A DNA stretch of 64,000 nucleotides from DATKHR01 sp036557365 (GTDB taxonomy: Bacteria > Acidobacteriota > Vicinamibacteria > Vicinamibacterales > CAVVIG01), in contig DATBHR010000098.1 in the NCBI GenBank assembly GCA_036557365.1, positions 537,505 through 601,504 on the forward strand, written 5' to 3'. Within the stretch, counting starts at the first letter, position 1. Each line of letters starts with the position of its first letter. The notes beneath the pieces were generated by a model, which was not told the DNA's origin, made no database searches, and worked only from the letters and a program-made list of their open reading frames with translations. The translations under genes were made by a program, and so were the position numbers. This document shows, piece by piece, positions 44,469-51,806 of this stretch.

Positions 44469-45122
44469 ATGAGAATCGGCGTCATCGGCTCCGGAGATGT
44501 TGGTCAAACGCTGGCGGAAGGGCTGAAGAAGTACGGCTACGAGGTTCGCATCGGAAGCCGATCGCCGGCGAAGCTGAGCGAGTTTGCGAAGGAATCCGGC
44601 ATCCAGGCGGGAACGTTCGCTGACGTCGCCGGTTGGGCCGAAGCGATCGTGTTCGCGGTCAACGGTGCGGCAGCGGCGGACGCGCTGCGCGAGACGGGTC
44701 CGGCGAATCTGAAGGGAAAGACCGTCATCGACACGACAAACCCGATCGCGAAGGAGCCGCCCGAAGACGGCGTCGTTCGCGTGTTCACGTCGCCGAACGA
44801 GTCGCTGATGGAGCGTCTGCAGGCGGCGGCGCCCGACGCCAAATTCGTCAAGGCGTTCAACAGCGTCGGCAACGACCTGATGGTCAACCCGTCGTTTCCC
44901 GGCGGCGTGAAGCCGACGATGTTCTACTGCGGGAACGATGAGGGCGCGAAGGCGCTCGTCGCGAAGATCATCGAGCAGTTCGGCTGGGACGGGGCGGACA
45001 TGGGAACCGCGAAAGCCGCCCGCGCGATCGAACCGCTCTGCGTGTTGTGGTGCATCCCCGGTTTCCGTTCGAACCGGTGGGACACGCACGCGTTCCATTT
45101 GCTGAAAACGGGCAATTGGTAA
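44469..45122 (+). CDS. NADPH-dependent F420-reductase-like NAD(P)-binding protein
   Basis: The 217-residue protein has a Rossmann motif at the N-terminus, MRIGVIGSGDVGQ (GxGxxG at residues 7-12), then IGSRSPAKL, in which the Arg/Ser pair favours NADP(H). VIDTTNPI, FVKAFNSVGNDLMVNPS and the C-terminal IEPLCVLWCIPG complete the fold. It may reduce F420, a ferric compound or an unknown acceptor; many homologues are uncharacterised. An AAAGGCCTTT palindrome directly precedes the ATG and includes the only ribosome-site-like motif. The last codons (AAT TGG TAA) form the first unit of the downstream 8-nt array. Confidence 0.82.
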   Translation: MRIGVIGSGDVGQTLAEGLKKYGYEVRIGSRSPAKLSEFAKESGIQAGTFADVAGWAEAIVFAVNGAAAADALRETGPANLKGKTVIDTTNPIAKEPPEDGVVRVFTSPNESLMERLQAAAPDAKFVKAFNSVGNDLMVNPSFPGGVKPTMFYCGNDEGAKALVAKIIEQFGWDGADMGTAKAARAIEPLCVLWCIPGFRSNRWDTHAFHLLKTGNW

Positions 45123-45220
45123 CTTGGTAAATGGGTAACTTGGTAATTTGGTAAGTGGGTAAATGAAATCTCGTTCAGGTTTGGCTTCAACTTACCAATT
45201 CACCAACTTACCAACTCACC
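45113..45220. repeat. Inverted pair of 8-nt arrays starting at a stop codon
   Basis: The left arm has units CAATTGGT, AACTTGGT, AAATGGGT, AACTTGGT, AATTTGGT and AAGTGGGT (45113-45160). Its first unit contains the final codons and part of the stop of the upstream gene. The right arm has AACTTACC, AATTCACC, AACTTACC and AACTCACC (45189-45220). The loop between the arms is about 25 nt, so the transcript would form a strong hairpin after the stop codon. Confidence 0.9.
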
Positions 45221-45260
45221 CATGGCGGTGCTTTCGGTATGACTGCGTTAAGCTGACGAC

Positions 45261-46379
45261 GTGAATCGACACGCGGACGTCATCGTCATCGGTGCCGGCA
45301 TCGTCGGCTGCGCGATTGCCTGCGAGCTCGCGCGGCGGGGCACTGCGGTCCGCATCGTGGACGATCGGCCGGCGGGCATGGGCGCGACGCAGGCGTCCGC
45401 CGGCGTGCTCGCGCCGTATCTCGAGGCGAGGGAAGGCACCGCGTTTCTCGACTTAACCGTCCGCAGCCTGAATCTCTACGATTCGTTCATCGCGGAGCTT
45501 GCCGGCGAGAGCGGCGAGCAGATTTCGTATCGGCGCACCGGCACCATCGACATCGCGCTCGATGACGATGCGCTGCGGACGCTGCAGGAGCGTGCGACAG
45601 TACTGACGCGGATCGGCGTGTCGTCGGCGCTGCTCAGTCCCGATGCGGTTCGATCGGAAGAGCCGCACGTCGGATACGGCGCCGCGGGCGCCCTGCTCGT
45701 CGAGGCGCACGGCTTCGTCGTCGTCGCGGATCTCATCCGGGCATTGACGCTGGCCGGCCGGCAGCATGGCATCGAGTTCGCCGCGCCTGCTCGCGCACAT
45801 CGAATCTCGCGTCAGGACGACGCGGTCGCGGTGGACACCGATAACGGGACGCTTTCGGCGGCGACGGTCGTGCTTGCCGCGGGCAGCTGGTCGGGCGCGA
45901 TCGACGTCGAAGGCGCCGGCGCGCACGCGCCCGTGCGTCCTGTTCGCGGGCAACTGCTCTCGCTCGCGTGGCGCGGCACACCGCTGCGCCGCACGACGTG
46001 GGGCAGCCGCTGCTATCTCGTCCCGTGGGACGACGGCACGCTGCTCGTCGGTGCGACGATGGAGGAAGCAGGGTTCGACGAAAGGGCGACGGTGGCCGGC
46101 GTGCGCGATCTTCTGGAAGCCGCCGGCGAATTGATTCCGCACGCGTGGTCGGCCGGCTTCAACGGCGCGAAGGTCGGTCTCCGGCCTGCGACGACCGACG
46201 GACTGCCGATCGTCGGACGTTCGGCGGCCGTTCCGAACCTGGTGTACGCGACCGGTCACTTCCGCAACGGCGTCCTGCTCGCGCCGTTGACGGCAAAGCT
46301 GGTTGCCGATCTGGTGATGGGCAGCCCGGCGGATTCCGCACTCGCGGCGCTCGCGCCGTCCAGGTTCGGAGCTTTATGA
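45261..46379 (+). CDS. thiO: Glycine oxidase ThiO-like FAD-dependent oxidoreductase
   Basis: The 372-residue protein starts with GTG 45261. VIVIGAGIVGCAIACELARRG carries GxGxxG at residues 11-16, and ASAGVLAPYLE follows as in ThiO. Further regions are the middle FAD/substrate region EEPHVGYGAAGALLVEAHGFV, PVRGQLLSL and the C-terminal GLRPATTDGLPIVGRS with YATGHFRNGVLLAP. Glycine oxidase makes iminoglycine/glyoxylate for the thiazole part of thiamine. No other thiamine gene is in view, so a general D-amino-acid or sarcosine-type oxidase role is also possible. The stop overlaps the next start (ATGA). Confidence 0.82.
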   Translation: MNRHADVIVIGAGIVGCAIACELARRGTAVRIVDDRPAGMGATQASAGVLAPYLEAREGTAFLDLTVRSLNLYDSFIAELAGESGEQISYRRTGTIDIALDDDALRTLQERATVLTRIGVSSALLSPDAVRSEEPHVGYGAAGALLVEAHGFVVVADLIRALTLAGRQHGIEFAAPARAHRISRQDDAVAVDTDNGTLSAATVVLAAGSWSGAIDVEGAGAHAPVRPVRGQLLSLAWRGTPLRRTTWGSRCYLVPWDDGTLLVGATMEEAGFDERATVAGVRDLLEAAGELIPHAWSAGFNGAKVGLRPATTDGLPIVGRSAAVPNLVYATGHFRNGVLLAPLTAKLVADLVMGSPADSALAALAPSRFGAL

Positions 46380-46714
46380 TTCCGCGCGTCATCTGTCAGG
46401 AGCGCGACGGCCAGTGGATTGCACGCGCATTTCGCGACGATACGGGCGATCCGTTCGGCATCGAGTGCGCCGCGCCGACGCGCGACGAAGCGATTCGCCG
46501 GCTGACGCGGTGGCTGGACTGGCAGCGCGAACACACTGCCGCGCTCGAGGCGCTTCAGCAAGCCGAGCACGCGTACCATCGGACGATCGCGGGCAGCGCG
46601 TTTGCGAATCCCGCGGAAGGGCCGTCGGCGATCGAGCTGCAGAAAGAAGCGCTCGACGCGGTCGAAGCGGCCCGGGTCAGGCTCGATCAGATTCGCGCAG
46701 CGAAGCCGGAGTAG
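46376..46714 (+). CDS. Small conserved-looking protein between thiO and the pterin dehydratase
   Basis: ATG 46376 overlaps the thiO stop, giving 112 residues. The N-terminal half reads IPRVICQERDGQWIARAFR, DDTGDPFGIECAAP and RDEAIRRLTRWLDWQ, like a small beta-beta-alpha (HicB-like) unit. The C-terminal half is a long charged helix pair (HTAALEALQQAEHAYHRT; ELQKEALDAVEAARVRLDQI). There is no signal peptide. The function is unknown; coupling to both neighbours supports a real gene. Confidence 0.7.
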   Translation: MIPRVICQERDGQWIARAFRDDTGDPFGIECAAPTRDEAIRRLTRWLDWQREHTAALEALQQAEHAYHRTIAGSAFANPAEGPSAIELQKEALDAVEAARVRLDQIRAAKPE

Positions 46715-46718
46715 CGCC

Positions 46719-47003
46719 ATGTCAAAGCTGTCCCGCACGGAAGCCGAGCAGCGTATGAGGTCGCTCGACGGGTGGTCGCTCGAGGGCGACGCGATTCGGA
46801 AGCAGTTCACGTTCGACGGCTTCCCGTCGGCCGTGGCGTTCGTCAACCGCCTGGTCCCCGAAGCCGAGGCGGCGGACCATCATCCCGACATTCTCATCAA
46901 CTACAAGCGCGTCACGCTGACCTACTCCACGCACAGCGAAGGCGGCCTGACGCCGAAGGACTTTTCAGGAGCGGCGACGGCCGATCGGCTCGCGCGCGCT
47001 TGA
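46719..47003 (+). CDS. phhB: 4a-hydroxytetrahydrobiopterin dehydratase (pterin-4a-carbinolamine dehydratase)
   Basis: The 94-residue protein is full length for the family. It contains the active-site pattern AEAADHHPDI (H54, H55) followed by YKRVTLTYSTHSEGGLTPKD (H72). The enzyme dehydrates 4a-hydroxy-tetrahydropterin made by aromatic amino-acid hydroxylases. No hydroxylase is in the window. It starts 4 nt after the upstream stop, and its own TGA shares a base with the following ATG (TGATG), so it is in one operon with ThiO and the MerR regulator. Confidence 0.9.
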   Translation: MSKLSRTEAEQRMRSLDGWSLEGDAIRKQFTFDGFPSAVAFVNRLVPEAEAADHHPDILINYKRVTLTYSTHSEGGLTPKDFSGAATADRLARA

Positions 47004-47509
47004 TGCGCCTCAAGAAGACGTACTCGTCGCGCGAGGTGGCGGCGCTCACCGGTCTGTCCGCGCGACAGCTGCAGGGATGGGACGCAAGCGGACTGCTGCC
47101 GCCCTCCGTGCGTCCGCATCGAACCGCCGCCGGCGGTTACACTGAACGCCGCTACTCGCCGATCGAGCTGTTCGAGCTGCTGGTCCTCGGTGACTTGAGG
47201 CGCCGCGGCTTTTCGATCAGCCAGCTCCACACCATCGTGCGGATTCTCCGGGAGGAATTCGGTCAGCGTTTGTTCGACGCGACGGGTGGCGGCGGCGCCG
47301 TGCAGCTGCTGACGGACGGCCGCGACATCTACGCGCGAACCGAGGCCGGAGCGTTTTTCAATCTGCTCAAGACCCCGAGCCAGCCGATGCTGGTCGTGGG
47401 CAACGAAGGGTCGTTGAAGGAGTTGAGCGGAAAGCTCCGAAAAAAAAGGCGGAAGCGCGTCAGCGGATCGGAAACACTTTCTCGAGGTCGTCCGCGGGAC
47501 GCGGAATGA
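47003..47509 (+). CDS. MerR family transcriptional regulator
   Basis: ATG 47003 overlaps the previous stop and gives 168 residues. The winged helix covers residues 1-75 with YSSREVAALTGLSARQLQGW, the wing GGYTERRYSPIEL, and the second helix pair RRRGFSISQLHTIVRIL. The C-terminal part contains an effector-like region (AVQLLTDGRDIYARTEAG) and a basic tail (KLRKKRRKRVSG). No cysteine metal-binding loop is visible, so an organic signal is more likely. It may control the ThiO/pterin operon. Its 3' end overlaps that of the convergent shell-protein gene by 50 nt. Confidence 0.85.
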   Translation: MRLKKTYSSREVAALTGLSARQLQGWDASGLLPPSVRPHRTAAGGYTERRYSPIELFELLVLGDLRRRGFSISQLHTIVRILREEFGQRLFDATGGGGAVQLLTDGRDIYARTEAGAFFNLLKTPSQPMLVVGNEGSLKELSGKLRKKRRKRVSGSETLSRGRPRDAE

Positions 47510-47756
47510 CGTGGACGCCGACGAGCTCACCGACGCGCCGCGCAGCCGCGGCGCCCGCGTCCGTTGCAGCCTTTACGGAGCCGACGTCTCCGCGGACGAT
47601 CGCGGTCACGAGGCCCGCGTCGACCTTCTGCCAGCCGACGAACACGACGTTCGCGGTCTTGCACATCGCGTCCGCTGCTTCCACCATGCCGACGAGACCG
47701 CGCGTCTCGACCATCCCGAGCGCGTCGCCGATATCCGCTTTCGCCTTGTCTGCCAT
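47460..47756 (-). CDS. Bacterial microcompartment hexameric shell protein (BMC-H; PduA/EutM/CsoS1 type)
   Basis: The 98-residue protein is a complete single BMC domain. DALGMVETRGLVGMVEAADAM is the canonical N-terminal half, FVGWQKVDAGLVTAIVRGDV includes the pore-edge strand, and KAATDAGAAAARRVGELVGV with HVIPRPADDLEKVFP is the characteristic C-terminus. Such proteins form hexameric tiles of protein shells that enclose aldehyde-producing or CO2-fixing enzymes. No second shell gene, vertex protein or aldehyde dehydrogenase is in the window. It lies 48 nt downstream of a D-threonine-aldolase-family gene on the same strand, and its 3' end overlaps the MerR gene. Confidence 0.93.
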   Translation of the reverse strand: MADKAKADIGDALGMVETRGLVGMVEAADAMCKTANVVFVGWQKVDAGLVTAIVRGDVGSVKAATDAGAAAARRVGELVGVHVIPRPADDLEKVFPIR

Positions 47757-47804
47757 TCGTCGGTTCCAGTCGTTGCGTGCCTTCGTGGCCGTTCGCCTCG
47801 TAGT

Positions 47805-48926
47805 CTACGCGATCCTTCCTCGCGCGGCGACGGGAATGGTGTCGACGACGCGGTCGCCTTCGACGAGCCTGACGGCGTCCACGAGGTTCGAGACCACGCA
47901 CGAATGATTCGGCACCACCTGTACGCGGTCGCCTGGCTCGAGGGCGGTCTTGCCGACGACCTTCACCGTCGCGTGCTCCTCCGACAGCCGCTCGACCAGC
48001 AGCGCCTCGTCCACCGCTCTCGATCCATCGTTCGCCTCGCGGAGGACGGCACCGAATCCCGGCGCCGGCGCAATCCCGCGCGCTTGATCGTTCGTGAGCG
48101 TCTTGCTTCCGCAATCGAGGATGATTCGTCCGTCGTGCTTCGTGACGACCGTCGCCAGGACGGTCAGGGCGCAGTCGTCGAGCGTGGCGGCGCCGAGCGA
48201 AACCTGGGTGCGGTCGAAGTAGACGTAGTTTCCCGGCCTGAGCTCGGTCAGCCCTTTCTGCTTCGCGCTGAAGCGAAGCGTCGGCGTGGCGCCGACCGAC
48301 AGTTCGTCGAGCGCGATGCCGCTGCGCGCCGCTTCCGCCTTCAAGGCGAGCAGCGTGTCTGCTTCGGCCGCCGCGATCGTGGACAGCTGTTCTTCCGAGG
48401 TGGCGTGATAACCGTGTCCGGCGTGACTCAGGAGTCCGCGCAGCTCGAGTCCTGGCAGCGAGCTGATCGCCTGGACGAAGGCAAGCGCCTTCCCGGCCGG
48501 ATCGATCCCGCAGCGATGGAATCCGACGTCGACCTTGATCAGCACGTCGAGCGTACGGCCGGCGCGCTGCATCGCGTCCGACCATCCGCGGGCGACGTCC
48601 AGATGGTCGACGATGATCGACACCGCGGCGCGATCCTGAATCGCTTGCACCCGCGCGGCGTTCGATGGATTCACCGGGTAGGGCAGGCGAATGTCCCGGA
48701 TGCCGGCGTCCGCGAAGACTTCGGCCTCGCCGACCTTCGCGCAGCAGACGCCGACCGCGCCGCGATCCAGCTGCCATCCGGCAACGATCGGCGACTTGTG
48801 TGTCTTCGCGTGAGGTCGAAGGGACGCGCCGGCCGCGTTCGCCAGCGCCTGAACGCGCTCGATATTCCGCCGCGCGCGCTGATGATCGATGAGAACGGAA
48901 GGAGATGGGAGATCAAAAACGGTCAA
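47805..48926 (-). CDS. D-threonine aldolase/D-serine dehydratase family PLP enzyme
   Basis: The alanine-racemase-like barrel begins FDLPSPSVLIDHQRARRNIE. The PLP lysine is K41 in LRPHAKTHKSP. Further features are IKVDVGFHRCGI, LLSHAGHGYH, a C-terminal beta-domain and the metal-site type motif PNHSCVVSNL. Members either cleave D-threonine and similar beta-hydroxy amino acids to glycine plus aldehyde or deaminate D-serine; the sequence does not separate these. The start is TTG 48926, or TTG 48947 with seven more residues; both lie in a low-complexity array. The next gene on the strand encodes the microcompartment shell protein. Confidence 0.85.
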   Translation of the reverse strand: MTVFDLPSPSVLIDHQRARRNIERVQALANAAGASLRPHAKTHKSPIVAGWQLDRGAVGVCCAKVGEAEVFADAGIRDIRLPYPVNPSNAARVQAIQDRAAVSIIVDHLDVARGWSDAMQRAGRTLDVLIKVDVGFHRCGIDPAGKALAFVQAISSLPGLELRGLLSHAGHGYHATSEEQLSTIAAAEADTLLALKAEAARSGIALDELSVGATPTLRFSAKQKGLTELRPGNYVYFDRTQVSLGAATLDDCALTVLATVVTKHDGRIILDCGSKTLTNDQARGIAPAPGFGAVLREANDGSRAVDEALLVERLSEEHATVKVVGKTALEPGDRVQVVPNHSCVVSNLVDAVRLVEGDRVVDTIPVAARGRIA

Positions 48927-49018
48927 CTGGCAACGCTCAACTTTCAACTCTCAACTTTCAACTCTCAACTCTAACCCCTGAACTTATACCTCATCCCTGA
49001 TAACTCATCCCTAGCGGT
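48921..49018. repeat. Single-arm array of 7-nt units at the start of the D-threonine-aldolase-type gene
   Basis: CAACTGGCAACG is followed by 7-nt units CTCAACT and TTCAACT alternating five to six times (to about 48973). Two CTCATCCCTGATAA/CTCATCCCTAG copies then run up to 49015. The array covers the TTG start codons of the minus-strand gene. No complementary arm is seen. Confidence 0.8.
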
Positions 49019-49027
49019 TGTTTCCAG

Positions 49028-50260
49028 TCAGCCCAGCATTCCCGGGAATCGCGCCGGGCTTGCCGCGTAGCCGGGGAACACGGGACGCGCGTCGGGCAGG
49101 CCGAGGTGGCGGACGACGAGCTCCGCGAAGACGTCGCGGAAGTCGGTGGTGATGGCCAGGTCGCGGCCGTCGTAGCGTCGATCGGCCGAGAGTCCCGGCC
49201 AGCGGCCGTACACTTTGCCGCCGCGCACGCCGCCGCCGATGACCAGCATCACGTTGCCGTGTCCGTGGTCGGTGCCGCGGTTGCCGTTCTCGTGGACCGC
49301 GCGGCCGAACTCCGACATCGTGAGGACGATCGTGTCGGCCATTCGTTCGCCGAGGTCGGTGACGAGCGCGCCGATGGCGCGTCCGAAATCGTCGAGCCTG
49401 TTGGCGAGCTGGCCCTGGGTCGCTCCCTGGTTGACGTGCGTGTCCCAGCCGCCGACGTCCGCAAACGCAACCTCGAGCCCGAGGTCGCTCTTTGTCAGCT
49501 GCGCGATCTGCTTCAACGCCTGTCCGAACGGACTGCGCGGATAGTCGGCGCCGTTCTCGGGCTGGTACTTGCCCGGATCCGCCGCGCGGAGCATGCGGAT
49601 CGCCTCGAACGCTTCGTGCGCGGTGCCGCTCATTACCTTGTCTGACGATCCGGCGTACGCCGCTTCGAACGCTTCGCCGTTGTTCCTGACGCCGAACTGC
49701 GCGATCTGGTTGAACGCGAGCGCCGGTGCGGTTCCCTGCAGCATGCGCGGCAGCTGCGACGTCAGCGAGACCGCGCGAAACAACGTTGCGTCGGCTTCCT
49801 GCCGCGCCTGGAGGTACCGATTGAGCCAGCCGTCCGACGTGCTCTTGATGCCGGGCGTGCCGGACTCCATGTAGTCCTGCGCGTCGAAATGCGAGCGCGT
49901 GGCGTCGGGCGATCCGCACGCGTGCACGATGGCGAGCTCGCGCGCGTCCCAGAATTTCTTCAGCGGCGCGAGACGCGGATTGAGGCCGAAAAACCCGTCG
50001 AGATCGAGCGCGGCTTCGGCGCTTCCCGTCCCGGGACGCGGAATCGCGATGCTCGGCCTGAGCCGATAGTAGTCGGCCTCGCCGAACGGTACGACGACGC
50101 TCAAGCCGTCGAGGGCTCCGCGCTGGAAGATGGCGATGAGCCGCTTGGAGCGGACCGATGTTCCGGCGGCGAATGCGGTGCGCGCCAGAAACGACGGCGC
50201 GAATCCGAGGCTCACGAGCGCGAGCGCACCGTCCTTGACGAAAACACGCCTGGAGATCAT
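49028..50260 (-). CDS. DUF1501 family exported protein
   Basis: From ATG 50260 the 410-residue protein begins MISRRVFVKDGALALVSLGF, a twin-arginine-type signal. The family pattern has IAIFQRGALDGLSVVVPFG, HFDAQDYMESGTPG, GGWDTHVNQGATQGQLA, VLTMSEFGRAVHENGNRGTDHGHGN and a C-terminal region before GLPDARPVFPG. The fold is sulfatase/alkaline-phosphatase-like with conserved His/Asp residues, yet no reaction is established. It follows the DUF1800 gene by 25 nt. These two families are almost always found side by side, implying one exported complex. Confidence 0.9.
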   Translation of the reverse strand: MISRRVFVKDGALALVSLGFAPSFLARTAFAAGTSVRSKRLIAIFQRGALDGLSVVVPFGEADYYRLRPSIAIPRPGTGSAEAALDLDGFFGLNPRLAPLKKFWDARELAIVHACGSPDATRSHFDAQDYMESGTPGIKSTSDGWLNRYLQARQEADATLFRAVSLTSQLPRMLQGTAPALAFNQIAQFGVRNNGEAFEAAYAGSSDKVMSGTAHEAFEAIRMLRAADPGKYQPENGADYPRSPFGQALKQIAQLTKSDLGLEVAFADVGGWDTHVNQGATQGQLANRLDDFGRAIGALVTDLGERMADTIVLTMSEFGRAVHENGNRGTDHGHGNVMLVIGGGVRGGKVYGRWPGLSADRRYDGRDLAITTDFRDVFAELVVRHLGLPDARPVFPGYAASPARFPGMLG

Positions 50261-50285
50261 GACGCTGTCCTTCCGTGCTCGCGCG

Positions 50286-51740
50286 TCATCGCCGCTGGAA
50301 TTCCGGCGAACCAAGGCTTTGCGCGAGCGTTTGATCGCCCGACGCCAGCCGGTTCGCGACGTTCATGCGCGCGATGAGCGCACCGGTGTTGATCCACGTG
50401 TCCGCGGTGTCCTTGTATCCCGTCGGCGGCTGACACTGATAGAGCGGCATGCCGAGCTCCTGCAGCGTCCGCACGTACGGCTTCGCGTCGGCGACATCCG
50501 TGTTCGACGAGCGCAGCGCGCTGACGAGAAATTCGAACGGCGTCTTCGCCTTGGCGTTGAATGCGTCCGCCGACAGGAATTCCGGCGACGTCAGGATGGC
50601 GCGCGTCACTTCGCGCAGGTCGCCGTTGGTCTCGCGGAATCGCGCAGCGACGCGATTCACGAGCTCGGGCGGCGGCGTGTCGCTGACGAACCGCTGCGAC
50701 AGCTTCAACGCGATGAAATGCGCCGTGGACGGATGCTTCGCGAGGATGTCGAGCACCTGCTCGCCGTCGGATTCGCCGCCTCCCGGCTTGATGACGTGCC
50801 CGAGCACGACCTTCTGTCCCATGTCGTGCAGCTGCGGCCGGAACACGTAGTGGCCGCCCTGCCGCGGGTTCTCGATCGTCCATCCGGTGAACGCGCGCGC
50901 AACCTCCGTCACGTCCCGCTGCGTGTACCCGCCGTCGACGCCGAGCGTGTGCAGCTCCAGCAGCTCGCGCCCGTAGTTTTCGTTCAAGCCCTTCGGCGCA
51001 TTCTTTCCCTGCTGCGCCGGCTTCACCGTCCCCGGGACGACGACGCGGCCGCCGAACGGCCCACGCGCAACGTGCGCCGGCGTCACGGTCGGATGCGCGC
51101 CGTTCGGATCCACGCTCATCCAGTTGTCCAGGTAGAAGAGCATCGCAGGACTCTTGGCCGTCGCTTCCAGCAGACCGCGGAACGACCCGAGCACGTGCGG
51201 CCGGATCCCCTCGCGCTCGTACTCGGTCAGCAGGAAGCGGTCGCGTCCTTTGCGCGCGTCCACGTTGAAGTGGTTGAACCAGAAGTCGGTCAGGACCTCC
51301 TGCAGCTGCCGCTCGCTGTAGACCGCACGCAGGATCTTCTGTTCGCCGAGCTCGACGACGACGCTGTTCGCGCGCTGCTGCGCCGGTGCCGGCGGCTTCG
51401 TCGCGTCGCCGCTCGCGTTCTTGGTCTGTTCGCTCTTCTTCTCGCGGCGCGCTTCCATCAACGGTTGCTCGAAGTTCTGCGAGATCTCGCGCGAGCTCAT
51501 GCCGATGGTCGTCAGGCCGGCGAGCCGGTCCTTCATCGCGCCGTCGCTGATGCGATCGGGATGAAGCTGCTCGTCGATGTATTTCTCCAGCCCCATGCGC
51601 TTCACGCGCTCGACGTCTCCTGCCCGTGGGCCGAACGCCACGCGATTCAGCACGTGCATCACTGTGGCGTCGTCTGCCGGCAGCTTGGCGGCAGAAAGTG
51701 CCACGGTGCACGCGCACGCAAGGGCGAGAATAAGCTTCAT
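50286..51740 (-). CDS. DUF1800 family exported protein
   Basis: From ATG 51740 the product is 484 residues with a signal peptide (MKLILALACACTVALSAAK). The DUF1800 body contains HVLNRVAFGPRAGDVERV, LTDFWFNHFNVDARKG, LEATAKSPAMLFYLDNWMS, LNENYGRELLELHTLGVDGG, and VARAFTGWTI followed by FRPQLHDMGQK. The family is mostly helical and of unknown function. The GENYGRELLELHTLG-type motif is its best-conserved part. It is the first gene of the DUF1800-DUF1501 pair. Confidence 0.9.
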   Translation of the reverse strand: MKLILALACACTVALSAAKLPADDATVMHVLNRVAFGPRAGDVERVKRMGLEKYIDEQLHPDRISDGAMKDRLAGLTTIGMSSREISQNFEQPLMEARREKKSEQTKNASGDATKPPAPAQQRANSVVVELGEQKILRAVYSERQLQEVLTDFWFNHFNVDARKGRDRFLLTEYEREGIRPHVLGSFRGLLEATAKSPAMLFYLDNWMSVDPNGAHPTVTPAHVARGPFGGRVVVPGTVKPAQQGKNAPKGLNENYGRELLELHTLGVDGGYTQRDVTEVARAFTGWTIENPRQGGHYVFRPQLHDMGQKVVLGHVIKPGGGESDGEQVLDILAKHPSTAHFIALKLSQRFVSDTPPPELVNRVAARFRETNGDLREVTRAILTSPEFLSADAFNAKAKTPFEFLVSALRSSNTDVADAKPYVRTLQELGMPLYQCQPPTGYKDTADTWINTGALIARMNVANRLASGDQTLAQSLGSPEFQRR

Positions 51741-51806
51741 CTGCAGGGTTAGACCGGGCAACCGCGTCGTGCGTTTAACGAATTGCCTACAATCCTTGCG
51801 AGGCAC

